DNA of 64,000 nt. It comes from CANJBX01 sp035556735 (GTDB lineage: Bacteria > Pseudomonadota > Alphaproteobacteria > Rhizobiales > Xanthobacteraceae). Both the position numbers and the translations under genes were made by a program. The notes below the pieces were generated by a model. That model saw only the letters and a program-made list of their open reading frames with translations, was not told the DNA's origin and made no database searches. Where the stretch lies: the NCBI GenBank assembly GCA_035556735.1, contig DATMFF010000006.1, forward strand, positions 124,001 through 188,000, given 5' to 3'. Positions 34,181 through 42,930 of this stretch are shown here, one piece after another. Each line of letters opens with the position of its first letter. The stretch's first letter is position 1.

Positions 34181-35659
34181 CTATAGACCCAGCTTGCGCC
34201 TGATCAGGTCGTTGACCGCCTGCGGGTTGGCCTTGCCGCCGGATGCTTTCATCGCCTGGCCAACGAACCAACCGGCAAGCTGCGGCTTGGCCATCGCTTG
34301 CGCGACCTTGTCCGGATTCTTGGCGATGATCTCGTCCACCACCTTCTCGATCGCGCCAAGGTCGGTGACCTGCTTCATGCCGCGCGCCTCGACGATGGCA
34401 CGCGGATCGCCTCCTTCCGACCACACGATCTCGAAAAGGTCCTTGGCGATCTTGCCCGAGATGGTGCCGTCGGAGATGAGGTCGAGGATCGCACCGAGCT
34501 GCTCTGCGGAGACCGGAGAGGCGGAGATATCCCTGCCCTCCTTGTTCAGCCGGCCGAACAGATCGTTGATCACCCAGTTCGCCGCCGCCTTCGCGTCACG
34601 CCCGGCACCGCCGGTGGCCACCGCCTCGAAAAACTCGGCGGTCTCCTTCTCCGCAACCAGCACGCTGGCGTCGTAGCCCGTCAGGCCAAAGGCGCTGATG
34701 AAGCGCGACTTCTTCTCGTCGGGCAGTTCTGGCAAGCCTGCCCGCAGGCGATCGACTTCCTCGACCGCCAGTTCGAGCGGCAGCAGGTCCGGATCCGGGA
34801 AATAGCGGTAGTCGTGCGCCTCCTCCTTGGAGCGCATCGCCCGCGTCTCTCCCCGCCCGGGATCGAACAGGCGAGTCTCCTGCTCGATCCTGCCGCCGTC
34901 CTCCAGAATCTCGATCTGCCGGCGAGCCTCGGTTTCCACCGCCTGTCCCACGAACCGGATCGAGTTCACGTTCTTGATCTCGCAGCGCGTTCCGAATGGC
35001 TCGCCGGGGCGGCGCACGGATACGTTCACGTCCGCGCGTAAGCTCCCCTTCTCCATGTCGCCGTCGCAAGTCCCGAGGTATCGCAGGATCGAACGCAGCT
35101 TCGAGAGGTAAGCTTTCGCCTCCTCGGCAGAGCGGATGTCGGGCTTCGACACGATCTCCATCAGAGCGACGCCCGACCGGTTGAGATCGACGTAGGACAT
35201 CGTCGGGTGCTGATCGTGCAACGACTTGCCGGCGTCCTGTTCGAGGTGGACGCGTTCGATCCCGACACTGATCGTCTCGCCGTCGGGCATGTCGACGGCG
35301 ACGACGCCCTCCCCCACGATCGGCGACTTGTACTGGCTGATCTGGTAGCCCTGCGGCAGATCGGGATAGAAGTAGTTCTTGCGGTCGAAGACCGAGCGCA
35401 GATGGATCTGCGCCTTCAGCCCGAGCCCGGTGCGCACCGCTTGCGCCACGCATTCGGCGTTGATCACGGGCAACATGCCAGGCATCGCCGCATCCACCAG
35501 CGAGACATGCGCGTTGGGAGCTCCGCCGAACTCGGTCGATGCCCCGGAGAACAGCTTCGCCTTGGAGGTGACCTGGGCATGCACCTCCATGCCGACGACG
35601 ACTTCCCAGTCGCCGGTGGCGCCTTTGAGGTACTTCGAGGGCTTGCTCTGCGCGTTCAT
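34181..35659 (-). CDS. gatB: Asp-tRNA(Asn)/Glu-tRNA(Gln) amidotransferase subunit B
   Basis: 492 residues. GatB binds misacylated tRNA and phosphorylates its Glu or Asp before amidation by GatA ammonia. Seen: GDWEVVVGMEVHAQVTSKAK at the start, the kinase-domain block YFYPDLPQGYQISQY, then SGVALMEIVSKPDIRSAEEA, and the C-terminal YqeY-like tRNA-binding tail domain ending NDLIRRKLGL. ATG 35659 gives the family N-terminus. It is leftward, downstream of gatA and gatC but separated by two small genes, so GatCAB is in a broken-up order gatC, CxxC protein, gatA, NTF2-like, frameshifted gene, gatB. Confidence 0.95.
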   Translation of the reverse strand: MNAQSKPSKYLKGATGDWEVVVGMEVHAQVTSKAKLFSGASTEFGGAPNAHVSLVDAAMPGMLPVINAECVAQAVRTGLGLKAQIHLRSVFDRKNYFYPDLPQGYQISQYKSPIVGEGVVAVDMPDGETISVGIERVHLEQDAGKSLHDQHPTMSYVDLNRSGVALMEIVSKPDIRSAEEAKAYLSKLRSILRYLGTCDGDMEKGSLRADVNVSVRRPGEPFGTRCEIKNVNSIRFVGQAVETEARRQIEILEDGGRIEQETRLFDPGRGETRAMRSKEEAHDYRYFPDPDLLPLELAVEEVDRLRAGLPELPDEKKSRFISAFGLTGYDASVLVAEKETAEFFEAVATGGAGRDAKAAANWVINDLFGRLNKEGRDISASPVSAEQLGAILDLISDGTISGKIAKDLFEIVWSEGGDPRAIVEARGMKQVTDLGAIEKVVDEIIAKNPDKVAQAMAKPQLAGWFVGQAMKASGGKANPQAVNDLIRRKLGL

Positions 35660-35722
35660 GGCGGTCCCAACCTCTGTGGGGGGCCAATGTGCGCGCGCCC
35701 GCCGGCGCGTCAAGGCCTGCGG

Positions 35723-36029
35723 TTACCGCAGGTCACAGCCAGCCAGCAGCGCCATCGCTATTCGGCGCCACTCGGCGTCCAGTTCCGTCACGGCCACCGG
35801 CCGATTCCCCTGCCCGTACCACCACGCCGCATTCGGCAGGTCGCCCTCCAGCCGGTGCAGATAGGCGTGCACCCCAGGCGCAGTCGCGGTCGTTTTCATG
35901 AGACATGACGATCTCGTGCGCCTGCGTCCAGTCGCCCTTCGCCGCCCACCAGCGGGCGGCCAGCGCAGGCCGCAGTCCTGCAGGCGGCGCCGGCGTGTTC
36001 AGTGAATGGTGGAAGTCGTCCGGTGTCAT
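35723..36029 (-). pseudogene. Frameshifted small conserved protein gene
   Basis: Reading from ATG 36029 gives MTPDDFHHSLNTPAPPAGLR and continues LAARWWAAKGDWTQAHEIVM to RDCAWG, after which the frame degenerates. Shifting by one base at the CCCC run (35872-35875) restores a continuous protein: VHAYLHRLEGDLPNAAWWYG then GNRPVAVTELDAEWRRIA to a TAA at 35725-35723. The total of 307 nt is 3x102+1, so exactly one base is extra. The combined sequence resembles a small helical protein conserved in alphaproteobacteria (WW..K..W..AH.I....D...W.HAYLHR.EGD..NA..WY). Either a real disabling +1 mutation in a homopolymer or an assembly error. Confidence 0.75.
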
Positions 36030-36068
36030 CGAACCCGGCTTCCACTGCACCGGCCGCCGGCTCACCCC

Positions 36069-36554
36069 TCACCTATACGCCGCCGGGGCATCAATCCCGC
36101 GCCCGAGCGCCTGTTCCAGCAAGTCGAGACCGTCGCCGAATTCCTGATACTCGATCAGCTTGCCGCCTTCATACCGGTGGAACGCCGCGACCTTGTAATG
36201 CATGACGCGTCCGGTCTGCCGCAGGCGCACGACCCGGTCGCAGATCATGGCGGCGCGCTCGCCTTCGACGATCAGCAGCGTGATCTCATTCCGGATGACC
36301 TCGACGTGATCGTGGATCTTCTGCAGCGCCAGCAAGACGTGCCATTTGCCGAGCACCCGGTCGGGCATCGGCAGCGCCTCGGAAGAGATGAAGAACCGCC
36401 AGTCGATCTGCTCGTGAAACAAATCGGCCACGAAGGCGCGGTCACCCTGCTGGTAGGCCGCGTTCTGACGCAAAATCTGGTCCCGCAGGCTTTCAGCCGC
36501 CACGCGAATCCCCCCATACGCGCATAGTGTGGCGGAAAGAACGGCCAATGCCAT
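36069..36554 (-). CDS. NTF2/SnoaL-like ketosteroid-isomerase-fold protein
   Basis: 161 residues. The cone-shaped NTF2 fold is suggested by the helix ILRQNAAYQQGDRAFVADLF followed by WRFFISSEALPMPDRVLGKW and the strand-rich part MICDRVVRLRQTGRVMHYKV ending with IEYQEFGDGLDLLEQALG. Many SnoaL-like proteins are small enzymes or binding proteins of unknown substrate. The first 18 residues are hydrophobic and could be a weak signal, or the true start may be the later GTG-rich region. It lies between gatA and the frameshifted gene. Confidence 0.8.
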   Translation of the reverse strand: MALAVLSATLCAYGGIRVAAESLRDQILRQNAAYQQGDRAFVADLFHEQIDWRFFISSEALPMPDRVLGKWHVLLALQKIHDHVEVIRNEITLLIVEGERAAMICDRVVRLRQTGRVMHYKVAAFHRYEGGKLIEYQEFGDGLDLLEQALGRGIDAPAAYR

Positions 36555-36604
36555 TCGACTACAGGTTGAATCTTAGGAGAGGCGGCCGCGCGGCGGCGGC
36601 GGTT

Positions 36605-38077
36605 TCACCACCATCGGCGCGGCGTGAAGCTGCCGGCGGCTTGCTCGATCACGCCGCCGAGCGAGAATAACGTCTCCTCGTCGAAGGCCCTGCCGATGAG
36701 CTGCAGCCCGAGCGGCAGCCCTTGCGCGTCGCGTCCGGCCGGAACCGCGATGCCTGGCAGACCGGCCATATTCACCGTCACCGTGAACACGTCGTTGAGG
36801 TACATCTCGACGGGATCGCCGCCCTTCTCGCCAATGCCGAACGCAGCCGACGGCGTTGCCGGGGTGAGGATCGCGTTTACCCCTTGAGCGAACACTTGTT
36901 CGAAGTCGCGCTTGATCAGCGTACGCACTTTCTGCGCGCGCAGGTAGTATGCATCGTAATAGCCCGCGGACAGCACGTAGGTTCCGATCATCACACGGCG
37001 GCGCACTTCCTTGCCGAAGCCTGCGGCGCGCGTTCCCTCGTACATGTCGGTGATGTCGCCGGCAGGCACACGCAGGCCGTAGCGCACGCCGTCATAGCGG
37101 GCGAGATTGGACGAGGCCTCGGCGGGCGCCACGATGTAATAGGCCGGCAACGCATATTTCGTATGCGGCAGCGAGACCTCGACCATCTCGGCGCCTGCCG
37201 CCTTGAGCCACTCGGCGCCCTGCTGCCACAGCCTCTCGATTTCGGCCGGCATGCCGTCGATCCGATATTCCTTCGGAATGCCGATCTTCATGCCGCGAAC
37301 GGACTTTCCGATTGCGGCCTCATAATCCGGCACCGGAATGTCCGCACAGGTCGAATCTTTAGGATCGAACCCGGCCATCGAGCGCAGCAGGATCGCGGCG
37401 TCGCGGACCGTGCGGGCGAACGGGCCTGCCTGGTCGAGCGAGGAGGCGAACGCCACGATGCCCCAGCGCGAACAGCGCCCATACGTCGGCTTGATGCCGA
37501 CGATGCCGGTGAAGGCCGCCGGCTGGCGGATCGAGCCACCGGTGTCGGTGCCGGTGGCGCCCAGGCACAGATTGGCTGCGACGGCCGATGCGGAGCCGCC
37601 CGACGAGCCGCCGGGAACCAGCGGCGTGTTCGATCCCTCGCGCCGCCACGGCGACAGCACCGGGCCGAAGCACGACGTCTCGTTCGACGAGCCCATGGCG
37701 AACTCGTCGTTGTTCAGCTTGCCGAGCAGAACCGCGCCGTCACGCCACAGGTTCGCGGTGACCGTCGACTCGTAGGTCGGCACGAAGTTCTCGAGGACCT
37801 TGGAGCAGGCAGTGGTGCGCACCCCCTTGGTGCAAAAGAGATCCTTGATGCCGAGCGGAATGCCCTCCAGCGGCCCAGCCTCCCCCTTGGCCAGCCGCGC
37901 GTCGGAAGCCTTCGCCATCGCCCGCGCCTTCTCGGGCGTCTCCAGGACGTATGCATTCAATTCGCGCGCCTTCTCCACCGCCGCGAGATGTGCGTCGGCG
38001 AGTTCGCTGGCGGACATCTTCCGGGCGCGAAGAGCGTCGCGCGCCTCCGCGAGCGAGAGCGAGGTCGGGTCTGTCAT
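36605..38077 (-). CDS. gatA: Asp-tRNA(Asn)/Glu-tRNA(Gln) amidotransferase subunit A
   Basis: 490 residues, amidase-signature family. The catalytic triad Lys78 (GIKDLF), cis-Ser158 (LVPGGSSGGSASA) and Ser182 (GTDTGGSIRQPA) is intact. GatA releases ammonia from glutamine and channels it to GatB for tRNA amidation, replacing direct asparaginyl- or glutaminyl-tRNA synthetases. A small CxxC-protein gene lies between it and gatC, with 52 bp upstream of its start. Length and spacing are as in other alphaproteobacterial GatA proteins. Confidence 0.96.
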   Translation of the reverse strand: MTDPTSLSLAEARDALRARKMSASELADAHLAAVEKARELNAYVLETPEKARAMAKASDARLAKGEAGPLEGIPLGIKDLFCTKGVRTTACSKVLENFVPTYESTVTANLWRDGAVLLGKLNNDEFAMGSSNETSCFGPVLSPWRREGSNTPLVPGGSSGGSASAVAANLCLGATGTDTGGSIRQPAAFTGIVGIKPTYGRCSRWGIVAFASSLDQAGPFARTVRDAAILLRSMAGFDPKDSTCADIPVPDYEAAIGKSVRGMKIGIPKEYRIDGMPAEIERLWQQGAEWLKAAGAEMVEVSLPHTKYALPAYYIVAPAEASSNLARYDGVRYGLRVPAGDITDMYEGTRAAGFGKEVRRRVMIGTYVLSAGYYDAYYLRAQKVRTLIKRDFEQVFAQGVNAILTPATPSAAFGIGEKGGDPVEMYLNDVFTVTVNMAGLPGIAVPAGRDAQGLPLGLQLIGRAFDEETLFSLGGVIEQAAGSFTPRRWW

Positions 38078-38129
38078 TGGCTGAACGCGTGGCGTGCTGG
38101 GAGATATCCGGCGGACATGCGGGCGCGGC

Positions 38130-38375
38130 TCATTCGCTGTCCGGGCTGTCGCAGGCGAACGCCTCCGGCTTGGCGGCCTTGCGCGGGAACTTGTCGGTCT
38201 TGCGGATGATGACCTGTCCGTCAGGCGCCTCGACGAGCTCGATCTCTCCGGGCAGCGGCATGTCCATGGCGCGCAGATCGTCCTCGCTCATCCCCTGCGG
38301 CATCTCGCCTTTCGCGATCTGCTCCAGGAGTTGCCAGCGGTAGTACAGTTCTGCTTCCTGACACGCCATGCACAT
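38130..38375 (-). CDS. Small conserved-looking protein with an N-terminal CxxC
   Basis: 81 residues beginning MCMACQEAELYYRWQLLEQI and ending AFACDSPDSE. Cys2 and Cys5 form a CxxC at the very N-terminus, and a third Cys lies near the C-terminus. The centre contains MSEDDLRAMDMPLPGEIELV and a short beta-rich part. I recall similar short proteins between gatC and gatA in related genomes but no named family. The gene is leftward between gatC (79 bp upstream) and gatA (52 bp downstream), suggesting co-transcription. Possible roles include metal or redox sensing; this is a guess. Confidence 0.75.
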   Translation of the reverse strand: MCMACQEAELYYRWQLLEQIAKGEMPQGMSEDDLRAMDMPLPGEIELVEAPDGQVIIRKTDKFPRKAAKPEAFACDSPDSE

Positions 38376-38454
38376 GGGCGATCACCACCGTGTTACGAGC
38401 CGTCTCGGGCGCCGCCGCCCTGGGCACCGGCCGAATATGTCCCCTGTTGCCAGT

Positions 38455-38745
38455 TCATTCCACCACTTTCGGCACCATGAAATAATGGTCGTCCGTCGCC
38501 GCCGGGGCGTTCTTGACGATGTCCTCGGCAATCCCGCCGTCGGTGACCTCGTCCGGACGCCGGCGCAGGGTCATGGGCGTGACGGAGGTCATCGCCTCCA
38601 CGCCCTCGACGTCCACTTCGCGGAGCTGCTCGACGAACGCCAGGATGGCGTTGAGCTCCCCCTGGAGATGACCGATCTCCTCCTCCGCCACGGCAATGCG
38701 GGCGAGATGCGCGATACGGCGAACGGTCTCAGCATCGACAGACAT
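38455..38745 (-). CDS. gatC: Asp-tRNA(Asn)/Glu-tRNA(Gln) amidotransferase subunit C
   Basis: 96 residues. GatC wraps around GatA and GatB and stabilises the complex. Seen: MSVDAETVRRIAHLARIAVA (first helix), GELNAILAFVEQLREVDVEG, MTLRRRPDEVTDGG, and a C-terminal FMVPKVVE that is the family's last motif. ATG 38745 gives the normal N-terminus. It is the first gene of the leftward gat cluster and diverges from ruvX with about 140 bp between the starts. Confidence 0.95.
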   Translation of the reverse strand: MSVDAETVRRIAHLARIAVAEEEIGHLQGELNAILAFVEQLREVDVEGVEAMTSVTPMTLRRRPDEVTDGGIAEDIVKNAPAATDDHYFMVPKVVE

Positions 38746-38885
38746 GGCAATCCCAACGAAACTCTGGCGGCCCCGGCTATAGCAGAGCGCCGGGCGCGGA
38801 CCAAGGTTGCCGCGGCAAAGGCCGGTTGCGGAAATCCCGGGCGATTGGCGCATCGCGTGGGCTGATTTCGTGGTAACTCCCCCGG

Positions 38886-39359
38886 ATGCCCGTCCTCCCA
38901 CTCGTCGAAGCCGCCCCGCTCCTGCCAAGCCGTGGATCGCTGATCGGCCTCGACCTCGGCACCAAGACGATCGGCGTCGCCGTCAGCGATCCCGACCGGC
39001 GCCTGGCCACCGGCGTCGGCACGATCGCGCGCACCGCCTTCACGGCCGACGCGCAGCGCATCCTCGGCCTTGCGCATGAACGCCGCGCCGTCGGCTTCGT
39101 CCTCGGGCTACCCGTCAACATGGACGGCAGCGAGGGCCCCCGCGCGCAGTCGACCCGCGCGTTCGCGCGCAACCTCGCCAAGTTGACGGAACTTCCCATC
39201 GCCCTCTGGGACGAGCGCCTCTCCACCGCGGCCGTCGAACGCGAGCTGATCGCGGCCGATGCGAGCCGCGCCAAGCGCAAGGCCGTGATCGACGAGCACG
39301 CCGCCGTTTTCATCCTGCAGGGCGCGCTCGACCGGCTCATGCGATTGCGCGACACCTAG
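38886..39359 (+). CDS. ruvX: Holliday junction resolvase-like protein RuvX/YqgF
   Basis: 157 residues, RNase H-like fold. Motifs: IGLDLGTKTIGVAVSD (first Asp), LGLPVNMDGSEG, WDERLSTAAVE and AVIDEHAAVFILQ (last acidic residue). YqgF proteins act on 16S rRNA 5' maturation and have been studied as Holliday junction nucleases; the name is family-level. The N-terminus has an extra 15 residues (MPVLPLVEAAPLLPS). The AEC transporter begins 10 bp later on the same strand. Confidence 0.93.
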   Translation: MPVLPLVEAAPLLPSRGSLIGLDLGTKTIGVAVSDPDRRLATGVGTIARTAFTADAQRILGLAHERRAVGFVLGLPVNMDGSEGPRAQSTRAFARNLAKLTELPIALWDERLSTAAVERELIAADASRAKRKAVIDEHAAVFILQGALDRLMRLRDT

Positions 39360-39369
39360 GTCGTCTCCA

Positions 39370-40305
39370 ATGTCGGCGCCCGTCGTATTCTCGGCCCTGC
39401 TGCCGGTGTTCCTCCTGATCGTGGCGGGCGTGCTCGCGCGGCGCCTCCTCATCACCGAAGACGCGCACTGGATCGGAGTCGAGCGCCTGATCTACTACCT
39501 GTTGTTCCCGGCGCTGCTGATCGACACCTTGGCCCACGCCGATCTCAGCCGTGTCCCGGTCGAGCAGGTCGGCGGCACGCTGTTCGCCGCCGTGCTGATC
39601 ATGGCCCTGATCTGTCTCGCGCTTCGTCGCCCGCTCGCCTCGGTGCTGGGCGTGGACGGTCCGGCGTTCACGTCCGTGTTCCAGGGCGCCACCCGCTGGC
39701 AGACCTTCATCGCTCTCGCGATCGCCGGCAGCCTCTATGGCGATTATGGACTGGCGCTCGCCTCGGTCGCAGCTATCGCGATGATTCCGCTGCTCAACGT
39801 GATCAACGTCTGGGTTCTCGCGCGCTACGCTGCGCCCAAACGGCCTCACTGGCGCGACGTGCTGATCGCGATCGCCAAAAACCCGCTGATCTGGTCCTGT
39901 GCCGTCGGCATTGCGCTCAACCTGCTGCACGTGCCGATCCCTGCTTCACTCCACGTCTTTGCCGATGCGCTCGGGCGCGCCGCTCTGCCCCTCGGCCTGC
40001 TGCTGGTGGGCGCGGGGCTGCATCTGCGCGGCCTTGTCCGGCCGGAGCCGGCGACGCTCGTCGCCACAGCCCTGAAGCTGGTGGTGATGCCGGCGATCGC
40101 CATCACGCTCGCACGCGCGATCGGAATGACCGGCGCGCCGCTGGCGGTGATCGCCTGCTGCGCGGCCGTTCCGTCGGCTTCCGGCGCCTACGTGCTCGCG
40201 AAGCAGATGGGGGGAGACACCAGGTTGCTCGCCGCGATCCTCACGGTCGAGACGATCCTCGCCGGGGCGACGATGCCGGTGGCGATCGAGTTGGCCCTGC
40301 GCTGA
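39370..40305 (+). CDS. AEC (auxin efflux carrier)-family transporter
   Basis: 311 residues with about 10 membrane helices. The N-terminal half starts LLPVFLLIVAGVLARRLL, and the C-terminal half has the family blocks LGRAALPLGLLLVGAGLHLR and CCAAVPSASGAYVLAKQMGG. Bacterial AEC proteins such as MdcF and MleP carry malonate or malate, so a dicarboxylate or other organic-acid substrate is likely but unproven. It follows ruvX by 10 bp and ends before a strong hairpin. Confidence 0.88.
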   Translation: MSAPVVFSALLPVFLLIVAGVLARRLLITEDAHWIGVERLIYYLLFPALLIDTLAHADLSRVPVEQVGGTLFAAVLIMALICLALRRPLASVLGVDGPAFTSVFQGATRWQTFIALAIAGSLYGDYGLALASVAAIAMIPLLNVINVWVLARYAAPKRPHWRDVLIAIAKNPLIWSCAVGIALNLLHVPIPASLHVFADALGRAALPLGLLLVGAGLHLRGLVRPEPATLVATALKLVVMPAIAITLARAIGMTGAPLAVIACCAAVPSASGAYVLAKQMGGDTRLLAAILTVETILAGATMPVAIELALR

Positions 40306-40311
40306 AAACGA

Positions 40312-40342
40312 GTCGACCTGCACGGTTCGCGTGCAGGTCGAC
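40312..40342. terminator. Perfect 13-bp hairpin between converging genes
   Basis: GTCGACCTGCACG (40312-40324) and its exact complement (40330-40342) flank a GTTCG loop. On the minus strand the hairpin is followed by TCGTTTTCAGC, a short T-run, so it can end the leftward Tyr-rich gene; it can also stop the AEC transcript, whose stop is 6 bp away. Confidence 0.7.
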
Positions 40343-40368
40343 CGCCAGGACGCCAACTGGAAGAGAGG

Positions 40369-40908
40369 CTACCAGTTCAGGGTCGCGTTGGTGTCGTAGC
40401 GACCCTGGAAGTAGCGCCATTCCGGGACACCCATCGAACTGGGCAAAGCCTGAAGGACGTACGTGGCATTGCCGTCCGTGTTCTCTGTTTCGGCGGCGCC
40501 GTAGATCGGGACCGCCGCGACGGCCGCCGACCCATAGACCGGGGCCCGCACGCGACGCGTAACCACGGGGCCGTCATAGGCGGCGTAGGCCGGCGCGCGC
40601 GCGTAAGCATAAGCCGGAGCCGTCGTCACGATGGCGTAGGTCTGGGGACGCCAATAGCTCGGATATGACGGAACGTACCCATACCCTGCGCCCCAAGGGG
40701 CATATCCCGAGTAGCCGGCGTATCCGCTCCAGCCATAGGTCGGCTGATAATAATATGGGTCGAGAGCCGCGCCGTAATAGGCGCCGTAATAAGGTCCGTA
40801 ATACCGCGACTGCCAACTCGGGTCCGCCGCAGCGCTGGTGGCCAAGGCCGCAGCAGTCAGAGGGCCCGCCAACCCAAGCTTCAGTACGTGCCTGGAAAAG
40901 GACGTCAT
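40369..40908 (-). CDS. Exported Tyr/Ala/Gly-rich protein
   Basis: 179 residues: signal peptide (LAGPLTAAALATSAAA), then a low-complexity region dense in Tyr, Gly, Ala and Pro (for example YYGPYYGAYYGAALDPYYYQ) and a more ordered C-terminus ending PEWRYFQGRYDTNATLNW. Similar Tyr-rich secreted proteins occur across Bradyrhizobium relatives; function unknown, possibly envelope structure. GAGGAGATCGAG precedes ATG 40908. The gene is alone between hairpin 40312-40342 and the acyl-CoA dehydrogenase gene. Confidence 0.82.
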   Translation of the reverse strand: MTSFSRHVLKLGLAGPLTAAALATSAAADPSWQSRYYGPYYGAYYGAALDPYYYQPTYGWSGYAGYSGYAPWGAGYGYVPSYPSYWRPQTYAIVTTAPAYAYARAPAYAAYDGPVVTRRVRAPVYGSAAVAAVPIYGAAETENTDGNATYVLQALPSSMGVPEWRYFQGRYDTNATLNW

Positions 40909-41027
40909 CTCGATCTCCTCGCTAGGACGCGCCACGACGCGGTCAACAAACGCGAGGCGGATCGCACGGTTCCGGTGGGGCGGGCATCGGCCGCCGCGGG
41001 GAGATGAAACGAAAAAACTTAGTAAAA

Positions 41028-42671
41028 TCAAACGGGCGGTAGATTGCGTTCAACCAGCCTCATCGCCTCCGATTGCGACAGATCGGCGCTGCCGTAGCAG
41101 CGGCCGCTGCGTTCATGGAGCCGCGCGCGGGCGAACAGTTCCGCAATCTCCGGCGCGCTCGCGCGCAGTGCCTCAGCCGCAGCGAGCAGCGCCAGCACTT
41201 CCACGGCGGCGCGCGCGTGTGTTTCCGCGCCCGCTCCGGACAAGGTGCGTTCCACGAAACGTAAGGCGTCCGTCCCGCCGGGAAGATCTGCGGTGGCGCG
41301 GGCAATCTGCGCGAGCACGGCGCCGGCCGCTTCATGGTCGCGCGACAACGCGCGCAGAAGATCGAGGCAAACGACATTGCCCGATCCTTCCCAGATCGCA
41401 TTGACCGGCGCCTCCCGATAAAGGCGCGCCAGGACGCCCTCTTCCACGTAGCCGTTGCCGCCCAGGCATTCCATGGCCTCATAGATCAGTGCGGGCGCCG
41501 TCTTGCAGACCCAATATTTCACCACGGGTGTCAGCACACGGGCGCGACCCGCTTCCGCCGCATCGGTCGGCGCGAGATCATAGGATCGGCACAGGCGCAT
41601 CATCGCGGCCAGCGCCCCCTCCACCTCGAGGGCCATGTCGGCGAGCACGCTTCCCATCAGCGGCTGGTCGGCAAGGCGGCGCTGGAACACAGTGCGATGG
41701 CGGGCATGGTGCACGGCCTGCGCCAGTGCCATGCGCATCATGCCGGCCGACGAGATCGCGCAATCGAGGCGCGTGAGCTGCACCATCTCGATGATGGTGC
41801 GCACGCCGCGTCCCTCCTCGCCAACGCGCCAGGCGAAGGCGTTCGCGAACTCGACTTCGGACGATGCGTTGGAGACGTTGCCCAGCTTGTCCTTGAGGCG
41901 CTGGAAGCGCAGGCCGTTGGCAGTCCCGTCCGGCGCAAAGCGCGGCATGAAGAAGCAGGTGAGGCCGCCCGGCGCCTGCGCCAGCACCAGGAACGCATCG
42001 CACATTGGAGCCGACATGAACCATTTGTGTCCGGTGATGCGATAGCCCTCGCCAGCTGGTTCGGCGCGCGTGGTGTTGGCGCGCACGTCGGTGCCGCCCT
42101 GCTTCTCGGTCATGCCCATGCCGAGGGTGATGCCCGCCTTCTGGGTCCACGGGCGGACGCTCGGATCGTAGGCGCAAGAGATGATCTTTGGCGTCACTTG
42201 GGCAAGCAGGGCCGGTTCAGCAGCCAGCGCGGCGACAGCGGCCCGCGTCATGGTGACGGGACACATATGCCCGTTCTCGACCTGGGCGATCATGTAGTAG
42301 CGCGCCGCGCGTGCGACCTCGGCCGGCGCGGCGGCGCGCCTCCCCTGCTGCGTCCAGGTCATCGCGGTCATCCCGGACGAAATGCTCTCAGCCATGAACT
42401 GATGGTAGGCCGGGTGAAACTCGACGATGTCGCGGCGAAAGCCCTTGGCGTCGAAGGTCCGCAGCTTTGGCCGGTTTTCATTGGCCGCCCGCGCCGCCTC
42501 GAACATGTCGGCGGCACCCCAGTGCCGCCCGAACTTGGACAGTGCCCCCGCCTCGTCGCCCGCGCCGTTCGTCGCCACCGCCTGTTGAAGGGGCGGATCG
42601 CTCGCGAACAGATCGACATCCACGTAGGGCGGCGACTGGTTGAAGACCTCATGGGTGTCGAATTGAGCCAT
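41028..42671 (-). CDS. Acyl-CoA dehydrogenase, AidB-like
   Basis: 547 residues, longer than ordinary acyl-CoA dehydrogenases and as long as AidB. It opens with FDTHEVFNQSPPYVDVDLFA, the AidB-type N-terminus, and has the FAD-binding GMGMTEKQGGTDVRANTTRA, GHKWFMSAPMCDAFLVLAQ and the C-terminal YEAMECLGGNGYVEE. AidB is linked to alkylation resistance and shows weak isovaleryl-CoA dehydrogenase activity; some relatives oxidise branched or unusual acyl-CoA. ATG 42671 follows GGGAG with 7-base spacing; the longer frame to 42773 lacks family similarity. It diverges from pyrB. Confidence 0.9.
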   Translation of the reverse strand: MAQFDTHEVFNQSPPYVDVDLFASDPPLQQAVATNGAGDEAGALSKFGRHWGAADMFEAARAANENRPKLRTFDAKGFRRDIVEFHPAYHQFMAESISSGMTAMTWTQQGRRAAAPAEVARAARYYMIAQVENGHMCPVTMTRAAVAALAAEPALLAQVTPKIISCAYDPSVRPWTQKAGITLGMGMTEKQGGTDVRANTTRAEPAGEGYRITGHKWFMSAPMCDAFLVLAQAPGGLTCFFMPRFAPDGTANGLRFQRLKDKLGNVSNASSEVEFANAFAWRVGEEGRGVRTIIEMVQLTRLDCAISSAGMMRMALAQAVHHARHRTVFQRRLADQPLMGSVLADMALEVEGALAAMMRLCRSYDLAPTDAAEAGRARVLTPVVKYWVCKTAPALIYEAMECLGGNGYVEEGVLARLYREAPVNAIWEGSGNVVCLDLLRALSRDHEAAGAVLAQIARATADLPGGTDALRFVERTLSGAGAETHARAAVEVLALLAAAEALRASAPEIAELFARARLHERSGRCYGSADLSQSEAMRLVERNLPPV

Positions 42672-42930
42672 GGCTGTTCTCCCTTGCGGCGATCGTAGCA
42701 CGGCGTTAACCGGCGCCCCGAACCCGAAGCTCGCCACCCCGGCCGCGAGCCCGGCCGGGAACTTCGGGTTCAAACGGGCGCCAAAAAATTAAAAATTGCT
42801 GGCGTCCACAGTTTGCAACGGAGGATGCGCGGCAAGGTTTGTGAATGTCGGAATCCGGACACCATGTTCCTGTGGAGGAGGCAGTTAGCCCTTGCCCGGG
42901 GGGACGGTTGCGCCTATAGCACCGCCTTTA

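Noticed and set aside
36722..38209. 495-codon open frame on the plus strand opposite gatA
   Set aside because: Arg/His/Gly-rich sequence without recognisable domains; gatA is certain on the other strand.
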